This document shows positions 43,870-53,192 of a DNA stretch of 64,000 bases, piece after piece. The notes beneath the pieces were generated by a model. The model saw only the letters and a program-made list of their open reading frames with translations. It searched no databases and was not told the DNA's origin. Source of the DNA: Corynebacterium timonense (GTDB taxonomy: Bacteria; Actinomycetota; Actinomycetes; Mycobacteriales; Mycobacteriaceae). Location of the stretch: NCBI RefSeq assembly GCF_900105305.1, contig NZ_LT629765.1:1860001-1924000 (forward strand). Direction: 5' to 3'. Each line of letters opens with the position of its first letter. Position 1 is the first letter of the stretch. The position numbers were made by a program, and so were the translations under genes.

Positions 43870-44259
43870 TTACTTGAGGGTAACCTGCGCGCCAGCCTCC
43901 TCGAGCTTGGTCTTGGCGGCCTCGGCGTCGTCCTTGTTGGCGCCCTCGAGGATCGCCTTCGGAGCGCTCTCGACCATCTCCTTGGCGTCCTTCAGGCCGA
44001 GACCCGGAACGAGCTCGCGGACAACCTTGATCACGCCGATCTTCTTGTCGCCGGCGGACTCGAGGACGACGTCGAACTCGTCCTTCTCCTCCTCAGCGGC
44101 AGCCTCGCCGCCGGCCGGGGCGCCAGCAGCTGCAACAGCAACCGGAGCGGCAGCGGTGACGTCGAAGACCTCCTCGAACTCCTTCAGGAACTCGGAAAGC
44201 TCGATAAGGGTCATTTCCTTGAACTGCTCAATGAGCTCGTCCTTAGACAGCTTAGCCAT
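43870..44259 (-). CDS. rplL: 50S ribosomal protein L7/L12
   Basis: 129 residues: N-terminal dimer domain ([20 protein letters not shown]), Ala/Gly hinge near 38-52, and the C-terminal factor-binding domain ([20 protein letters not shown]). It forms the ribosomal stalk that recruits EF-Tu and EF-G. AAGGAAG lies just before the ATG. Confidence 0.98.
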   Translation of the reverse strand: MAKLSKDELIEQFKEMTLIELSEFLKEFEEVFDVTAAAPVAVAAAGAPAGGEAAAEEEKDEFDVVLESAGDKKIGVIKVVRELVPGLGLKDAKEMVESAPKAILEGANKDDAEAAKTKLEEAGAQVTLK

Positions 44260-44326
44260 GGTGGCTTCCTTTCTTTCGCGGGCCCGATCCGGGCCCATGG
44301 GTGTGGGGTGTTACGTTGTTCGCGCG

Positions 44327-44848
44327 TTACGCAGCGTCGCCCTGCTTGTCCTGCAACGCAGCGACAAGGCGGGCGGTCTTGGATGCTGGAGCCTGGAACA
44401 GGCCAGCAGCCTTTGCCAAGGAGCCCTGGAAGGCGCCGGCGATCTTCGCAAGGGTGGTCTCGCGGTTATCCATCTCGGCGATGGCGTCAACCTGGGAGGC
44501 ATCCAGGACGCTGCCGTCCATGTAGCCGCCCTTGATCACGAACGCGTCGTGGTCCTTGTTGAACTTCTTCATCACCTTCGCGGCGTCGACGGCCTCGCCC
44601 TTGATGAAGGCGACGGCGGTCGGGCCGGTCAGGAGATCGTCGAGACCCTCAATGCCGTTCTCGTTCGCGGCGATCTTGACGAGGGTGTTCTTGGCGACGT
44701 GGTATTCGACATCGAAGCCCAGCTCACCGCGCAGCTCCTGCAGCTGACCGACGGTCAGGCCGCGGTACTCGGTGAGAACGATGGAGCTCGCGTCCTTGAA
44801 CTTGCCCTTGAGGGCTTCAAGCTCCGCAGTGTTCTTCGGGTTAGCCAT
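44327..44848 (-). CDS. rplJ: 50S ribosomal protein L10
   Basis: 173 residues from ATG 44848 (MANPKNTAELEALKGKFKDA), with SSIVLTEYRGLTVGQLQELR and YHVAKNTLVKIA. It anchors L7/L12 to the ribosome and, with L12, represses its own mRNA through the leader at 44960-45110. GGAAGGAGG precedes the ATG. Confidence 0.98.
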   Translation of the reverse strand: MANPKNTAELEALKGKFKDASSIVLTEYRGLTVGQLQELRGELGFDVEYHVAKNTLVKIAANENGIEGLDDLLTGPTAVAFIKGEAVDAAKVMKKFNKDHDAFVIKGGYMDGSVLDASQVDAIAEMDNRETTLAKIAGAFQGSLAKAAGLFQAPASKTARLVAALQDKQGDAA

Positions 44849-44959
44849 TACGCACGCCTCCTTCCAATCCAATCCAATAACGTCATGTCCTTCAATCCGC
44901 CGGGGCACGTGCTCGAGAACGCTCTACAACGCCTAGAAAGCACAGATGCCCCGTGCAGA

Positions 44960-45110
44960 AAGCACGAGGCACCACAATGAAGGGTGAGCCACGTTCCTCC
45001 TGCGTAGGCCGGTCCCTGGAGTGGGACGCCTTCGGCCCTGCGTGCAGGGCGACCGACGGTCTTCGGTGAAACTTGAGCTCGGGAGTCAACCCGTTCAAAC
45101 TTCGTGAGAG
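44960..45110 (-). ncRNA. L10 leader (autoregulatory mRNA element)
   Basis: The rplJ leader contains CCGAAGACCGTCGGTCGCCC and CCGGCCTACGCAGGAGGAAC on the minus strand, with paired arms (CCCTGC/GCAGGG; ACCGTCGGT) resembling the bacterial L10-leader that binds the L10-L12 complex. Boundaries are approximate. Confidence 0.6.
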
Positions 45111-45139
45111 AGTCTAGCGCCCCTCCGCGCCACGACCAA
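45111..45139 (-). promoter_or_regulatory. rplJL promoter
   Basis: Minus strand: TTGGTC, exactly 17 bases, TAGACT. The transcript would start about 255 bases before rplJ and carry the L10 leader. Confidence 0.7.
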
Positions 45140-45177
45140 ATCGCGGCGCGGCCTGCACACGCCAGGGAACGCACAGC

Positions 45178-45209
45178 GGCGCCCCCGGCTCCGAGGAACC
45201 GGGGGCGCC
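45178..45209 (-). terminator. Terminator of rplKA
   Basis: GGCGCCCCCGG and CCGGGGGCGCC form a perfect 11-bp stem with a 10-base loop, 19 bases after the rplA stop. No T-run follows. Confidence 0.75.
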
Positions 45210-45228
45210 GTCGCGTCAGATCGGAGGC

Positions 45229-45939
45229 CTACGCCTTGGTGGCGTAGCCCTTCTGCACGCTCGGGTCGACCGGGACGCCCGGGCCCTGCGTCGCAGAGAC
45301 GGAGATCTTCTTCAGGTAGATGCCCTTAGCCGAGGACGGCTTGAGGCGCAGGACTTCGTCGAGAAGCGCGCCGTAGTTCTCGGCGAGCTGCTCGGCGGTG
45401 AAGGAGGCCTTGCCGATGAGGGCGTGCAGGTTCGCGGCCTTGTCCACGCGGAAGGCGATCTTGCCGCCCTTGACTTCCTCGATCGCCTTAGCCACGTCCG
45501 GGGTGACCGTGCCGGTCTTCGGGTTCGGCATGAGGCCACGCGGGCCGAGGACGCGGGCGACGCGGCCCACCTTGGCCATCTGGTCCGGCGTCGCGATCGC
45601 GACGTCGAAGTCGAGCTGGCCGTTGTTGATCTGCTCGATGAGCACGTCGGTGCCCACGATGTCGGCGCCGGCCTCCTCGGCCACGGTCGCCTTCTCGCCC
45701 TCGGCGAAGACGGCGACGCGGACGGTCTTGCCGGTGCCGTTGGGCAGGGAGACTGTGCCGCGGACCAGCTGGTCGGCCTTGCGCGGGTCGACAGACAGGC
45801 GCATTGCCACGTCGATGGTCGCGTCGTACTTGTCGGAGGAGGTCTCCTTCGCCAGCGCGACGGCGTCGAGCGGGTGGTAGAGGGTGTTGCGGTCGACCTT
45901 GGCCGCCATCTCCTCGTAGCGCTTGGACTTCTTAGCCAT
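45229..45939 (-). CDS. rplA: 50S ribosomal protein L1
   Basis: 236 residues from ATG 45939 ([20 protein letters not shown]). [17 protein letters not shown] is the L1 signature. It forms the L1 stalk at the E site. GGAAAGGAA precedes the start; the frame is open upstream without homology. Confidence 0.98.
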   Translation of the reverse strand: MAKKSKRYEEMAAKVDRNTLYHPLDAVALAKETSSDKYDATIDVAMRLSVDPRKADQLVRGTVSLPNGTGKTVRVAVFAEGEKATVAEEAGADIVGTDVLIEQINNGQLDFDVAIATPDQMAKVGRVARVLGPRGLMPNPKTGTVTPDVAKAIEEVKGGKIAFRVDKAANLHALIGKASFTAEQLAENYGALLDEVLRLKPSSAKGIYLKKISVSATQGPGVPVDPSVQKGYATKA

Positions 45940-46019
45940 GTTGGGTTCCTTTCCTGTTTTTAAGTCAAACAGCGGGAGTTGTGGTGCGGGCCTGGCCGGC
46001 CCTGCCACAGGGGGTGGTA

Positions 46020-46448
46020 TTACTTGGTGACGTCGATGCCCATGGAGCGGGCGGTGCCGGCGATGATCGCGGCGCCAGCCTCGATGTCGCGGGCGTTGAG
46101 GTCAGCCTTCTTGGTCTCGGCGATCTCCTTGCACTGCTCCCAGGTGACGGTGCCGACCTTCTGGGTGTGCGGGACGCCGGAGCCCTTCTGCAGGCCAGCC
46201 GCCTTGAGCAGCAGCTTCGCGGCCGGCGGGGACTTCAGGATGAAGTCGAAGGAGCGGTCTTCGTAGACGGTGATCTCGACCGGGATGATGTTGCCGCGCA
46301 TCGACTCGGTGGCGGCGTTGTAGGCCTTGGTGAACTCGACGATGTTCACGCCGTGCGCACCCAGGGCCGGGCCGACCGGCGGGGCCGGGTTTGCCATGCC
46401 GGCCTCGATCTGCAGCTTGATCAGGCCGGTGACCTTCTTCTTTGCCAT
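46020..46448 (-). CDS. rplK: 50S ribosomal protein L11
   Basis: 142 residues: the proline-rich N-terminal helix region ([20 protein letters not shown]) and C-terminal rRNA-binding domain ([17 protein letters not shown]). It is part of the GTPase centre and the thiostrepton site. Upstream of rplA by 80 bases. Confidence 0.98.
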   Translation of the reverse strand: MAKKKVTGLIKLQIEAGMANPAPPVGPALGAHGVNIVEFTKAYNAATESMRGNIIPVEITVYEDRSFDFILKSPPAAKLLLKAAGLQKGSGVPHTQKVGTVTWEQCKEIAETKKADLNARDIEAGAAIIAGTARSMGIDVTK

Positions 46449-46596
46449 CGGATTACCTCAATTCCTTGGTACGGCCCGCGGCCACGATGTCCTGCCGGGG
46501 CTGCCGGATGCCCTGCCGCGCGTGGGCGCGGCGCAGGCCACCGGGGATGAATGGATTACAAACAGTGCGCCCGCTCGCGGGCACACGCGTTTGTCC

Positions 46597-46626
46597 ACTC
46601 TAGGGCGTACGCAGGAAAAGAAGCAA
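46597..46626 (-). promoter_or_regulatory. rplKA promoter
   Basis: Minus strand: TTGCTT, 18 bases, TAGAGT, starting 11 bases after the nusG stop codon. The leader of about 140 bases contains a GTGCCCGC/GCGGGCGCAC hairpin. Confidence 0.65.
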
Positions 46627-46637
46627 ACCAGATCCCG

Positions 46638-47642
46638 CTAGATGATGCGCTCGATCTGGTCGGCGGTGAGCTCGACCGGCGTCTCGCGCCCGAAGATGGA
46701 CACGAGCGCCTGGATCTTGCCGGTCGCCGGGTCGATCTCGGAGATGGTCGCCGACACCGTAGCCAGCGCACCGGAGAGGATGGTGACGGCCTCGCCGACC
46801 TTGTAGTCGTGCGCGGGTGCCGGCGCGGCCTCCTCCTCCGGCATCGCGACGACGGTCTCGCCCTCGGCGTTCGCTGCGCTGGGCTGCCCCTCGGCCGCGG
46901 GCTCCTTGGGCATGAGGAACTTTGCGACGTCGCGGTGCTTGACCGGGGTGGCGTTGCCCTCGTTGCCCACGAAGGACGTCACGCCGGGGGTCTCGCGGAC
47001 GACGGACCACGCGGCGTCGTTCATATCCATGCGCACGAGGACGTAGCCCGGCAGGAGCTTGCGCTTGACGAGCTTGCGCTTGCCGTCCTTGAGCTCTATG
47101 GCCTGCTCGATAGGAACGACGACGTCGTAGATGGAGTCCTCCACCTCGAGCGTCTGGATGCGCATGTCGAGGTTCGTCTTCACCTTGTTTTCGTAACCAG
47201 AGTAGGACTGGATGATGTACCACTGCCCCGGCAGCTTCTTCAGCTCGCGGGTGTATTCGCGCAGACGGCGGCGGTACTCGCTGTCCTGGCTGTCGGCGGC
47301 GTCCCCGCCGAGGGCCTGCTCCGCTTCCGCGACGGTCATGTCGCCAGTACCGTCGGTGGCTTCTTCCGCGGGCACCTCAGCCGGGGTTTCGACGGGGCCC
47401 CCCTCGGAGACCATCTCCTCCTCGGCCTCCTGCTCGCCGTCCTCGCTCGCGTCGTCCGCGTGTGTACCGGCCGACCCTTCGGGGGCTTCCGATTCGTCAG
47501 AGTCTTCAGAGTCCTCCGACTCGTCGGAGTCCTCGGCCTGCTCGGCTTCCTTGGCCTCCGGGTCGGTCTCCGGCTGGACGGGCGCACCCTCGCCGACCAT
47601 TTCGGTTTCGTTGTTCTCGACCTTGGTGGTGTCTTCAGCCAT
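46638..47642 (-). CDS. nusG: Transcription factor NusG with long acidic N-terminal extension
   Basis: 334 residues, against about 180 in E. coli. Residues 1-125 are an acidic, Ser/Glu/Asp-rich disordered extension (for example EDSDESEDSEDSDESEAPEG); the NGN domain starts near 139 (GQWYIIQSYSGYENKVKTNL) and the KOW domain near 285 (YKVGEAVTILSGALATVSAT). It binds RNA polymerase and couples it to ribosomes or Rho. GGAGGAG precedes the ATG; the frame runs further upstream through the secE-nusG gap. Long acidic NusG tails are common in high-GC actinobacteria. Confidence 0.95.
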   Translation of the reverse strand: MAEDTTKVENNETEMVGEGAPVQPETDPEAKEAEQAEDSDESEDSEDSDESEAPEGSAGTHADDASEDGEQEAEEEMVSEGGPVETPAEVPAEEATDGTGDMTVAEAEQALGGDAADSQDSEYRRRLREYTRELKKLPGQWYIIQSYSGYENKVKTNLDMRIQTLEVEDSIYDVVVPIEQAIELKDGKRKLVKRKLLPGYVLVRMDMNDAAWSVVRETPGVTSFVGNEGNATPVKHRDVAKFLMPKEPAAEGQPSAANAEGETVVAMPEEEAAPAPAHDYKVGEAVTILSGALATVSATISEIDPATGKIQALVSIFGRETPVELTADQIERII

Positions 47643-47713
47643 TGCTACTCCTCCGTGTGTTCCTGAATCTGGCCCCAGCCTACAGAGACGTCCGGGGCAC
47701 TGGGACAAAAAGT

Positions 47714-47746
47714 ATCCCGCCCTCCCCAGTGTCGGGGCGGCGGGAT
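47714..47746 (-). terminator. Terminator between secE and nusG
   Basis: ATCCCGCC and GGCGGGAT with an inner CCCC/GGGG pair; on the minus strand the stem is followed by ACTTTTTGTCC. It starts 24 bases after secE and would terminate part of the secE transcripts before nusG. Confidence 0.75.
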
Positions 47747-47769
47747 GAACGAACGGTGAACGAGTATAG

Positions 47770-48090
47770 CTAACGGACGAAAGCTTGCTCAACTACCCAG
47801 CTGGCGGCCCAGTCCACGGACCACACGAGGGCGGTGAGGACGATCAGGAAGGCGAACACGATCAGCGTGTAGTTGACCATCTGCTTCCCGGTCGGCCAGA
47901 TGACCTTGCGCATCTCGCCGACGACCTCGGCGGGGAACGTAACCACGCCCCCACCGGGCGAGTCATCCCCCTCGGGCTCGCGCCGCTCGGGGCGCTTGTC
48001 GTCGTAAGACGAGGAGGAGACGGGAGAGGCGCCATGAAGCTGGCGCTTGCCGGTCGGACGCGCCGCGTTCTGTGCGTTGGGGTCTGTCAC
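47770..48090 (-). CDS. secE: Preprotein translocase subunit SecE
   Basis: 106 residues: a 50-residue polar tail, the amphipathic SecE segment (FPAEVVGEMRKVIWPTGKQM) and one transmembrane helix (YTLIVFAFLIVLTALVWSV). It clamps SecY in the SecYEG channel. It follows tRNA-Trp by 27 bases, the usual order. Confidence 0.95.
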   Translation of the reverse strand: MTDPNAQNAARPTGKRQLHGASPVSSSSYDDKRPERREPEGDDSPGGGVVTFPAEVVGEMRKVIWPTGKQMVNYTLIVFAFLIVLTALVWSVDWAASWVVEQAFVR

Positions 48091-48117
48091 AGCTCTCCTC
48101 GTTACTCAACGTTGTGG

Positions 48118-48190
48118 CAGGGGCGACAGGACTCGAACCTGCAACCTACGGTTTTGGAGACCGTTGCGCTACCAATTGCGCCACGCCCCT
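48118..48190 (-). tRNA. tRNA-Trp (CCA)
   Basis: 73 nt; acceptor AGGGGCG/CGCCCCT, anticodon loop CTCCAAA with CCA, T-arm with TTCGAGTC. Genomic CCA follows at 48117-48115. Directly upstream of secE. Confidence 0.96.
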
Positions 48191-48255
48191 TGGGCACTGC
48201 CCTCAGACAGTACGCTAACCCTAGCACGAGCGCCGAGGCGCCCATCGTGGGTGAG

Positions 48256-48327
48256 TAGCGATGGAGAGAATTGAACTCTCGACACAGCGATTATGAGTCG
48301 CTTGCTCTACCACTGAGCTACACCGCC
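48256..48327 (-). tRNA. tRNA-Met (CAT), elongator type
   Basis: 72 nt; acceptor GGCGGTG/CATCGCT (with two G-U pairs), anticodon loop CTCATAA, T-loop TTCAATT. The paired first base fits elongator rather than initiator tRNA. No CCA is encoded. Confidence 0.93.
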
Positions 48328-48358
48328 CTGCGTTCGCCGCCGGGGCGACAAACAACAG

Positions 48359-48431
48359 AGCCCCCTATCAGAATCGAACTGATGACCTTTTCCTTACCAT
48401 GGAAACGCTCTGCCGACTGAGCTAAGGGGGC
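48359..48431 (-). tRNA. tRNA-Thr (GGT)
   Basis: 73 nt; acceptor GCCCCCT/AGGGGGC, anticodon loop ATGGTAA, T-loop TTCGATT. Reads ACC/ACU. No CCA is encoded. Confidence 0.94.
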
Positions 48432-48586
48432 ACAGCCTCTATGTTGTGGGTCTCACTGTCGTGCAACCCGCTCCGTTGAAGCCTCGTAGAGATTAACCCA
48501 CGCGCGTGACTCTTTACAAATCGGCAGTTCAGGCGGTGTTTTAGCCACGTTAGCGCGCGGACACACCGCGCACCCGCGCAACGAAA

Positions 48587-48613
48587 AACCCGCCACCGTC
48601 ATGGTGGCGGGTT
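48587..48613 (-). terminator. Terminator after tRNA-Tyr
   Basis: AACCCGCCACC and GGTGGCGGGTT form a perfect 11-bp stem with a 5-base loop followed by TTTTTCG on the minus strand, 9 bases after the tRNA-Tyr gene. Confidence 0.88.
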
Positions 48614-48621
48614 GTGCGCTG

Positions 48622-48703
48622 TGCCAGGTAGAAGATTCGAACTTCTGAAGGCAATGCCGGCGGATTTACAGTCCGCTCCCTTTGGCCGCTCGGGCAACCT
48701 GGC
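48622..48703 (-). tRNA. tRNA-Tyr (GTA)
   Basis: 82 nt with a long variable arm (class II); acceptor GCCAGGT/ACCTGGC, anticodon loop CTGTAAA, T-loop TTCGAAT. It is not joined to the other three tRNAs, since a terminator separates them. Confidence 0.94.
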
Positions 48704-48778
48704 GGGCACTCAAGGTGCGCTCCATACTCTACAACACACCGGGCGCTGCGCAACAAATCGCCAGCGCAGCGGCCTTTA

Positions 48779-49795
48779 TTAGCCGACGCGCTCGACGGTG
48801 TAGCGGCACAGCTGGCGCAGCGCCTGGTTCGCGGGGATGTCCGGCAGGGCGTCGAGGTGCCAGGTGGCAAGGGAGAGGTACCTGTGGACGTCGTTAAGCG
48901 CATGCTCCCTGCCCTTCGTGCGTGCGATGAGCTCGAGAGCGCGGGCGACGTCTTCGTCCCGCTCCAACGGCCCCGTGAGCAGGCCGCGCAGCTCTTCCGC
49001 CGCCGGGGAGTCCTCGCGCAGCGCGTAGAGCACGGGCAGCGTGAACACGCCCTCGCGCAGGTCCGTGCCGGGAACTTTGCCGGACTCGGCGGTGGTGGAG
49101 AAGATGTCGATGATGTCGTCGACGATCTGGAAGACCATGCCGATCGCCCCGCCGATGGCCTCGCAGTGGCGCACCACGGCGTCCTCGGCGCCGCTCAATC
49201 GGGCCCCGAGGTAGCCGGAGGAGGCGATGAGCACCCCCGTTTTTTCCTCGATGACCTTCAGGTAGTGCTCGACGGGGTCCGCGCCGCGCGGCCCCACCGT
49301 CTCGCGCATCTGGCCTGTGACCAGTTGCGCGAAGGTGTCGGCGAAGTGACGGACCGTTTCGGTGTCGATCTCGCTCATGATGCGCGAGGCGTGGGCGAAG
49401 AGGATGTCGCCGGCGAGGATGGCCACGGTGTTGCCCCAGCGGTGGTTGGCGGAGTCGACGCCGCGGCGCTTGTCGGCCTCGTCCATCACGTCGTCGTGGT
49501 ACAGGGTGGCTAGGTGCACCATCTCGGCAATCACCGCGCCCTTGACCACCTTGGGGGCGCCCGGGTTCGCGCCGAACTCGCTGCACAGCAGCGCGACGAG
49601 GGGGCGGAAGCGCTTCCCGCCGGCCTTCACAAGGTGGGTGACCTTGTCCGTGATGAATTCCTCGCCCACGGAGAGGCGCTCGCGCAGCTCCGCCTCAACG
49701 CTTCCCATCCCCTCCGCGATACGGCGGTTCAACTCGGCGTCGCCGAGATCCATGGGGAGCTCGCTGGAGGCGGACGGTGGGGTGCCGTTGGTCAT
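48779..49795 (-). CDS. grcC: Polyprenyl diphosphate synthase (menaquinone side chain)
   Basis: 338 residues, a trans-prenyltransferase. First Asp-rich motif DDVMD within HLATLYHDDVMDEADKRR, second DDIIDIF within MVFQIVDDIIDIFS, and GKRFRPL are present. It elongates farnesyl or geranylgeranyl diphosphate with IPP to the C40-C45 chain of menaquinone, consistent with the men genes beside it. ATG 49795 follows AAGGAC; the frame extends to 49843 without homology. Divergent from the reductase gene. Confidence 0.9.
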   Translation of the reverse strand: MTNGTPPSASSELPMDLGDAELNRRIAEGMGSVEAELRERLSVGEEFITDKVTHLVKAGGKRFRPLVALLCSEFGANPGAPKVVKGAVIAEMVHLATLYHDDVMDEADKRRGVDSANHRWGNTVAILAGDILFAHASRIMSEIDTETVRHFADTFAQLVTGQMRETVGPRGADPVEHYLKVIEEKTGVLIASSGYLGARLSGAEDAVVRHCEAIGGAIGMVFQIVDDIIDIFSTTAESGKVPGTDLREGVFTLPVLYALREDSPAAEELRGLLTGPLERDEDVARALELIARTKGREHALNDVHRYLSLATWHLDALPDIPANQALRQLCRYTVERVG

Positions 49796-49962
49796 CGATG
49801 ATGTCCTTGCAGGTTGAGTGTCCTTCCCGAGGCGATCACGCATCGCCGAGGGCGAATGATTTTCGGACTTTACCGTAGCCCACCAGCGTACGCTTGCGCA
49901 CTAGCGGGTGGCCCTTGCCGCCGCGGCCGTGTACCACACACCGTGTGCCACAATGGGTCACC

Positions 49963-51189
49963 GTGAACAGCAGCTGGGATGTCGTTGTGGTGGGCGCCGG
50001 CCCCTCAGGCTCGGCAGCGGCGCTTGCCGCGCAGAGGAAGGGCCTTGAGACGCTGCTTATCGACGCCCAACCAGCGCACCGCGACAAAACCTGCGGCGAC
50101 GGCCTCACCCCGCGCGCGGTCAACGCGCTGCGCCACCTCGGCCTCGACCACGTGCTGCCCTCCTACCGCAACCGGGGCCTGAAGCTGCACGGCTACGGCG
50201 GCTCCGTCACCGCCCCCTGGCCCGACGGCGCATTCGGCGCGGAGGGCACCGCGATGGCGCGCGCCCAGCTCGACGAGGCGCTGTGCCAGGAGGCCGCGAA
50301 CGCCGGGGCGACGGTGTGGCGCGTATGCCCGGCCACTTTGGCCACGCTCGGTCCCCGGGGTATTCGCACCATCACCACCCCGCGCGGCGACATCGCCGCC
50401 CGGTGGGTCATCGTCGCCGACGGGGTGCGCTCCACCTTTGGCAAGCTGCTCGGCCGGACCTGGCACCGCGGCGAGGTCTACGGCATCGCCGCCCGCTCCT
50501 ACTGCGCCACCCCCCACGCCGGGGAGCCGTGGATGCACTCGCACGTGGAGCTTCGCGACGCCTCCGGCACCCTCCAACCCGGCTACGGGTGGATCTTCCC
50601 CCTCGGCGCCGCCGAGGGGGCCGTCAACCTGGGCTGCGGGGCGCTGTCCACCGACGCGCGCCCGGCGCGGGTGAACACGAAGAAGCTGCTGCGCCAGTAC
50701 GCCGCCCAGCAGCGCGCCCGGTGGGAGCTTGGCCCCGAGCGCGCCGTCACCAGCGCCCTGCTGCCCATGGGCGGGGCGGTGACCAACGTCGCGGGGCCGA
50801 ACTGGGCGCTCATCGGCGACGCCGCCGCCTGCGTCAACCCGCTCAACGGCGAGGGCATCGACTACGGCCTCGAAACCGCCGTCGCGGCCGTGGAGCTCAT
50901 CGCCGCCGGCGGCGACCTCACGCTGGCGTGGCCGGATGCGCTGCGGCAGCGCTACGGTGAGGCCTTCGCCCTGGCACGGACGGCGGCGCGGCTGCTCACC
51001 TACCCGCAGTTCCTTCCGGTGGCGGGGCCGCTGGCGCTGCGGGGGCCCGTGGGCGCGCTGCTCATGCCCGCCGCCGCCCGGTTGATGGGCAACCTCATCA
51101 CCGACGACGACCGCGACCTTCTCGCGCGGGCGTGGAGGGCCGCCTCGCGGCACGCCCCCGCCGGCGCACCGCTGTGGGACGCGGCGTAA
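49963..51189 (+). CDS. FAD-dependent geranylgeranyl reductase family protein, MenJ-like
   Basis: 408 residues from GTG 49963. FAD motif VVVVGAGPSGSAAA near 7-20, TCGDGLTPRAV, GDGVRST-like VADGVRST and the second FAD motif ALIGDAAACVNPLNGEGIDY are present. The family reduces isoprenoid double bonds; in mycobacteria MenJ saturates one unit of the menaquinone tail. Its place between the polyprenyl synthase and menG supports that role. CACAAT sits 8 bases before the GTG, so the mRNA may be leaderless. Confidence 0.85.
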   Translation: MNSSWDVVVVGAGPSGSAAALAAQRKGLETLLIDAQPAHRDKTCGDGLTPRAVNALRHLGLDHVLPSYRNRGLKLHGYGGSVTAPWPDGAFGAEGTAMARAQLDEALCQEAANAGATVWRVCPATLATLGPRGIRTITTPRGDIAARWVIVADGVRSTFGKLLGRTWHRGEVYGIAARSYCATPHAGEPWMHSHVELRDASGTLQPGYGWIFPLGAAEGAVNLGCGALSTDARPARVNTKKLLRQYAAQQRARWELGPERAVTSALLPMGGAVTNVAGPNWALIGDAAACVNPLNGEGIDYGLETAVAAVELIAAGGDLTLAWPDALRQRYGEAFALARTAARLLTYPQFLPVAGPLALRGPVGALLMPAAARLMGNLITDDDRDLLARAWRAASRHAPAGAPLWDAA

Positions 51190-51209
51190 CGAGGGGCTGC
51201 CAACGACGG

Positions 51210-51899
51210 CTACGCCGCTTTGACGGCGCTGTGCAGCGCGACGACGCCCAGCGTGAGGTCCTGCCAGCCCGCGTCGGCCCAGCCGTTGCGGTTGAGCGCG
51301 GCGGCGAGCTCCTCCTGCTCGGGCCAGGCCCGGATGGATTCCGCGAGGTACTCGTAGGCATCCGGGTTGGAGGAGAAGACGCGGGCGAGCAGCGGCAGGG
51401 CGCGAGGCAGGTATTCCTTGTACACGGTGCGAAAGATCGGGACGACCGGGGTGGAGAACTCGTTGACGAGGAGCCGGCCGCCCGGTGCGGTCACGCGGGC
51501 CATCTCGCGCAGCCCCGCCTCGAAGTCGTGGACGTTGCGCAGGCCGTAGGAGATGGTGACCGCGTCGAAGGACGCGTCGGCGAAGGGCAGGTGCATGGCG
51601 TCGCCGACGACCTTGGGCACGTCGCGCTGCGCGCCGGCGGCGAGCATGCCCTGGGAGAAGTCGCAGGCCACCACCCACGCGCCGGACTTCGCCAGCTCGA
51701 CGGTGGACACGGCCGTGCCGGCGGCGAGATCGAGCACCCTCTCCCCCGGCTTCAGGTGGAGGCGCTGCCGGGCGCGGCGGCGCCAGTGTTTATCGAGGCC
51801 GAAAGACAGCACGGTGTTGGTGATGTCGTACCGGCTGCCCACCGCGTCAAACATGCGCGCCACGTCGAAGGGCTTTTTCTCCAGGTCTGCCTTGGCCAT
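51210..51899 (-). CDS. menG: Demethylmenaquinone methyltransferase
   Basis: 229 residues, UbiE/MenG family: [19 protein letters not shown] (SAM motif I), [20 protein letters not shown] and [20 protein letters not shown]. It methylates demethylmenaquinone, the last ring step. TACAAT lies 8 bases before the ATG (leaderless). Upstream frames are open but not homologous. Confidence 0.93.
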   Translation of the reverse strand: MAKADLEKKPFDVARMFDAVGSRYDITNTVLSFGLDKHWRRRARQRLHLKPGERVLDLAAGTAVSTVELAKSGAWVVACDFSQGMLAAGAQRDVPKVVGDAMHLPFADASFDAVTISYGLRNVHDFEAGLREMARVTAPGGRLLVNEFSTPVVPIFRTVYKEYLPRALPLLARVFSSNPDAYEYLAESIRAWPEQEELAAALNRNGWADAGWQDLTLGVVALHSAVKAA

Positions 51900-51931
51900 G
51901 GGGGCTGATTGTACAACCCCGCGCCGCCCTC

Positions 51932-53131
51932 CTACTCGGGGCTGGAGTCGGCGGAGCGGCGGCGCCGGAACGGCAGGGCGAAGCGGCGCCCGAACAGCGT
52001 CACCGCGGGCCGGTTGTAGCCGCGGATGGCGTCCTCGTAGTAGCCGAGGAGCTGCTCGCACAGCGCGTGCCAGGTTTTGTCGGCCACGGACGCGCGGGCG
52101 TTGAGGCGCAGCTCGGCATGGCGGGCTTCGTCGAGGAGGTAGGTTGTGGCGCTGTGAAGATCCTGCGTGAAGGTGTCCACGTTGAGGAGCATGCCGTTGT
52201 AGCCCTCGGTGATGAGGTCGATGGGCCCGCCGGCGCGCGGGCCGATCGTGGGCACGCCGCTGGCCTGGGCCTCCTGGATGGCCTGGCAGAAAGTTTCGAA
52301 CTCGCCGGTGTGGACGAAAAGGTCGAGGCTGGCGTAGGCGCGGGCCAACCGCTCCCCCGTGAGCGCCCCGGTGAACACGGCTGACGGCAAGGTTCGCTCG
52401 AGGCAGGGGCGCTCCGGGCCGTCGCCGACGATGACGAGCTGGATATCGGGGTCGTGGACAAGCGGGGCGAGCCGGTGCACGCCCTTCTCGGCGGCGAGGC
52501 GGCCGACGAAGCCGACGATCTGCTTCGTGCCCGTCGGGTCCCACTCGCGGCGCAGGGCGTCCGAGCGCTTCTCGGGCCTGAACAGCTCGGTGTCCACCCC
52601 CCTGCCCCAGTGGTGGACGTTTTTGATGCCATGCTTTTCCAGCTCCCGGATCGCCTCCGAGCTCGGCGCGAGCGTGAGCTCGCAGCGATTGTGGATGCTG
52701 CGGGTCCACTCCCACGCCATGTTGGACAGCAGCGACAGCTGGTATTGGGTGGCAAAGCCAGCGACGTCGGTCTGGTAGAGCGCCACGGCGGGAATGCTCA
52801 TCTGCGCGGCCGCAAGGGAGCCCGCCCCACCCAGCACAAACGGGCTGGCCAAGTGCACCACGTCCGGCTCGAAGTGGTGCAGCGCGTTGTTGATGACGGT
52901 GGTGGGCACGCCGATCGGCAGGGAGTCGACGAGCGGGATCATGACCGTGGGCACGCGGATGACCTCGAAGCCGAGGTAGTCCGGGATCTCATCCTGGAAG
53001 TCTCGGGCGCCGGGGGCGATGACGATCGCCTCGTGCCCTTGCGCGTGCAGGTGCTCCAGCACGCGCAATACCGAGTTGGTCACCCCGTTGACATTCGGAA
53101 GGAACGACTCCGCAACGATAGCAACGCGCAT
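51932..53131 (-). CDS. mgtA: GT4 mannosyltransferase, MgtA-like
   Basis: 399 residues, GT-B fold: [20 protein letters not shown] at the start and, in the nucleotide-sugar domain, [20 protein letters not shown] and [19 protein letters not shown] with the EX7E pair. As I recall, the Corynebacterium enzyme next to menD and menG is MgtA, which moves mannose from GDP-mannose to glucuronyl-diacylglycerol for lipomannan-type glycolipids; position and sequence agree. ATG 53131 follows GAGAGG by 9 bases; a TTG at 53140 is the alternative. Confidence 0.88.
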   Translation of the reverse strand: MRVAIVAESFLPNVNGVTNSVLRVLEHLHAQGHEAIVIAPGARDFQDEIPDYLGFEVIRVPTVMIPLVDSLPIGVPTTVINNALHHFEPDVVHLASPFVLGGAGSLAAAQMSIPAVALYQTDVAGFATQYQLSLLSNMAWEWTRSIHNRCELTLAPSSEAIRELEKHGIKNVHHWGRGVDTELFRPEKRSDALRREWDPTGTKQIVGFVGRLAAEKGVHRLAPLVHDPDIQLVIVGDGPERPCLERTLPSAVFTGALTGERLARAYASLDLFVHTGEFETFCQAIQEAQASGVPTIGPRAGGPIDLITEGYNGMLLNVDTFTQDLHSATTYLLDEARHAELRLNARASVADKTWHALCEQLLGYYEDAIRGYNRPAVTLFGRRFALPFRRRRSADSSPE

Positions 53132-53192
53132 GTCCTGCAACCTCTCATACTTGCGCTACGCGGGCGTGTATTAGGGAAGAAATCTGGGTGAA

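Noticed and set aside
50005..51678. A 557-codon frame opposite the MenJ-like reductase and menG
   Set aside because: Arg/Gly/Pro-rich low-complexity text antisense to well-supported genes.
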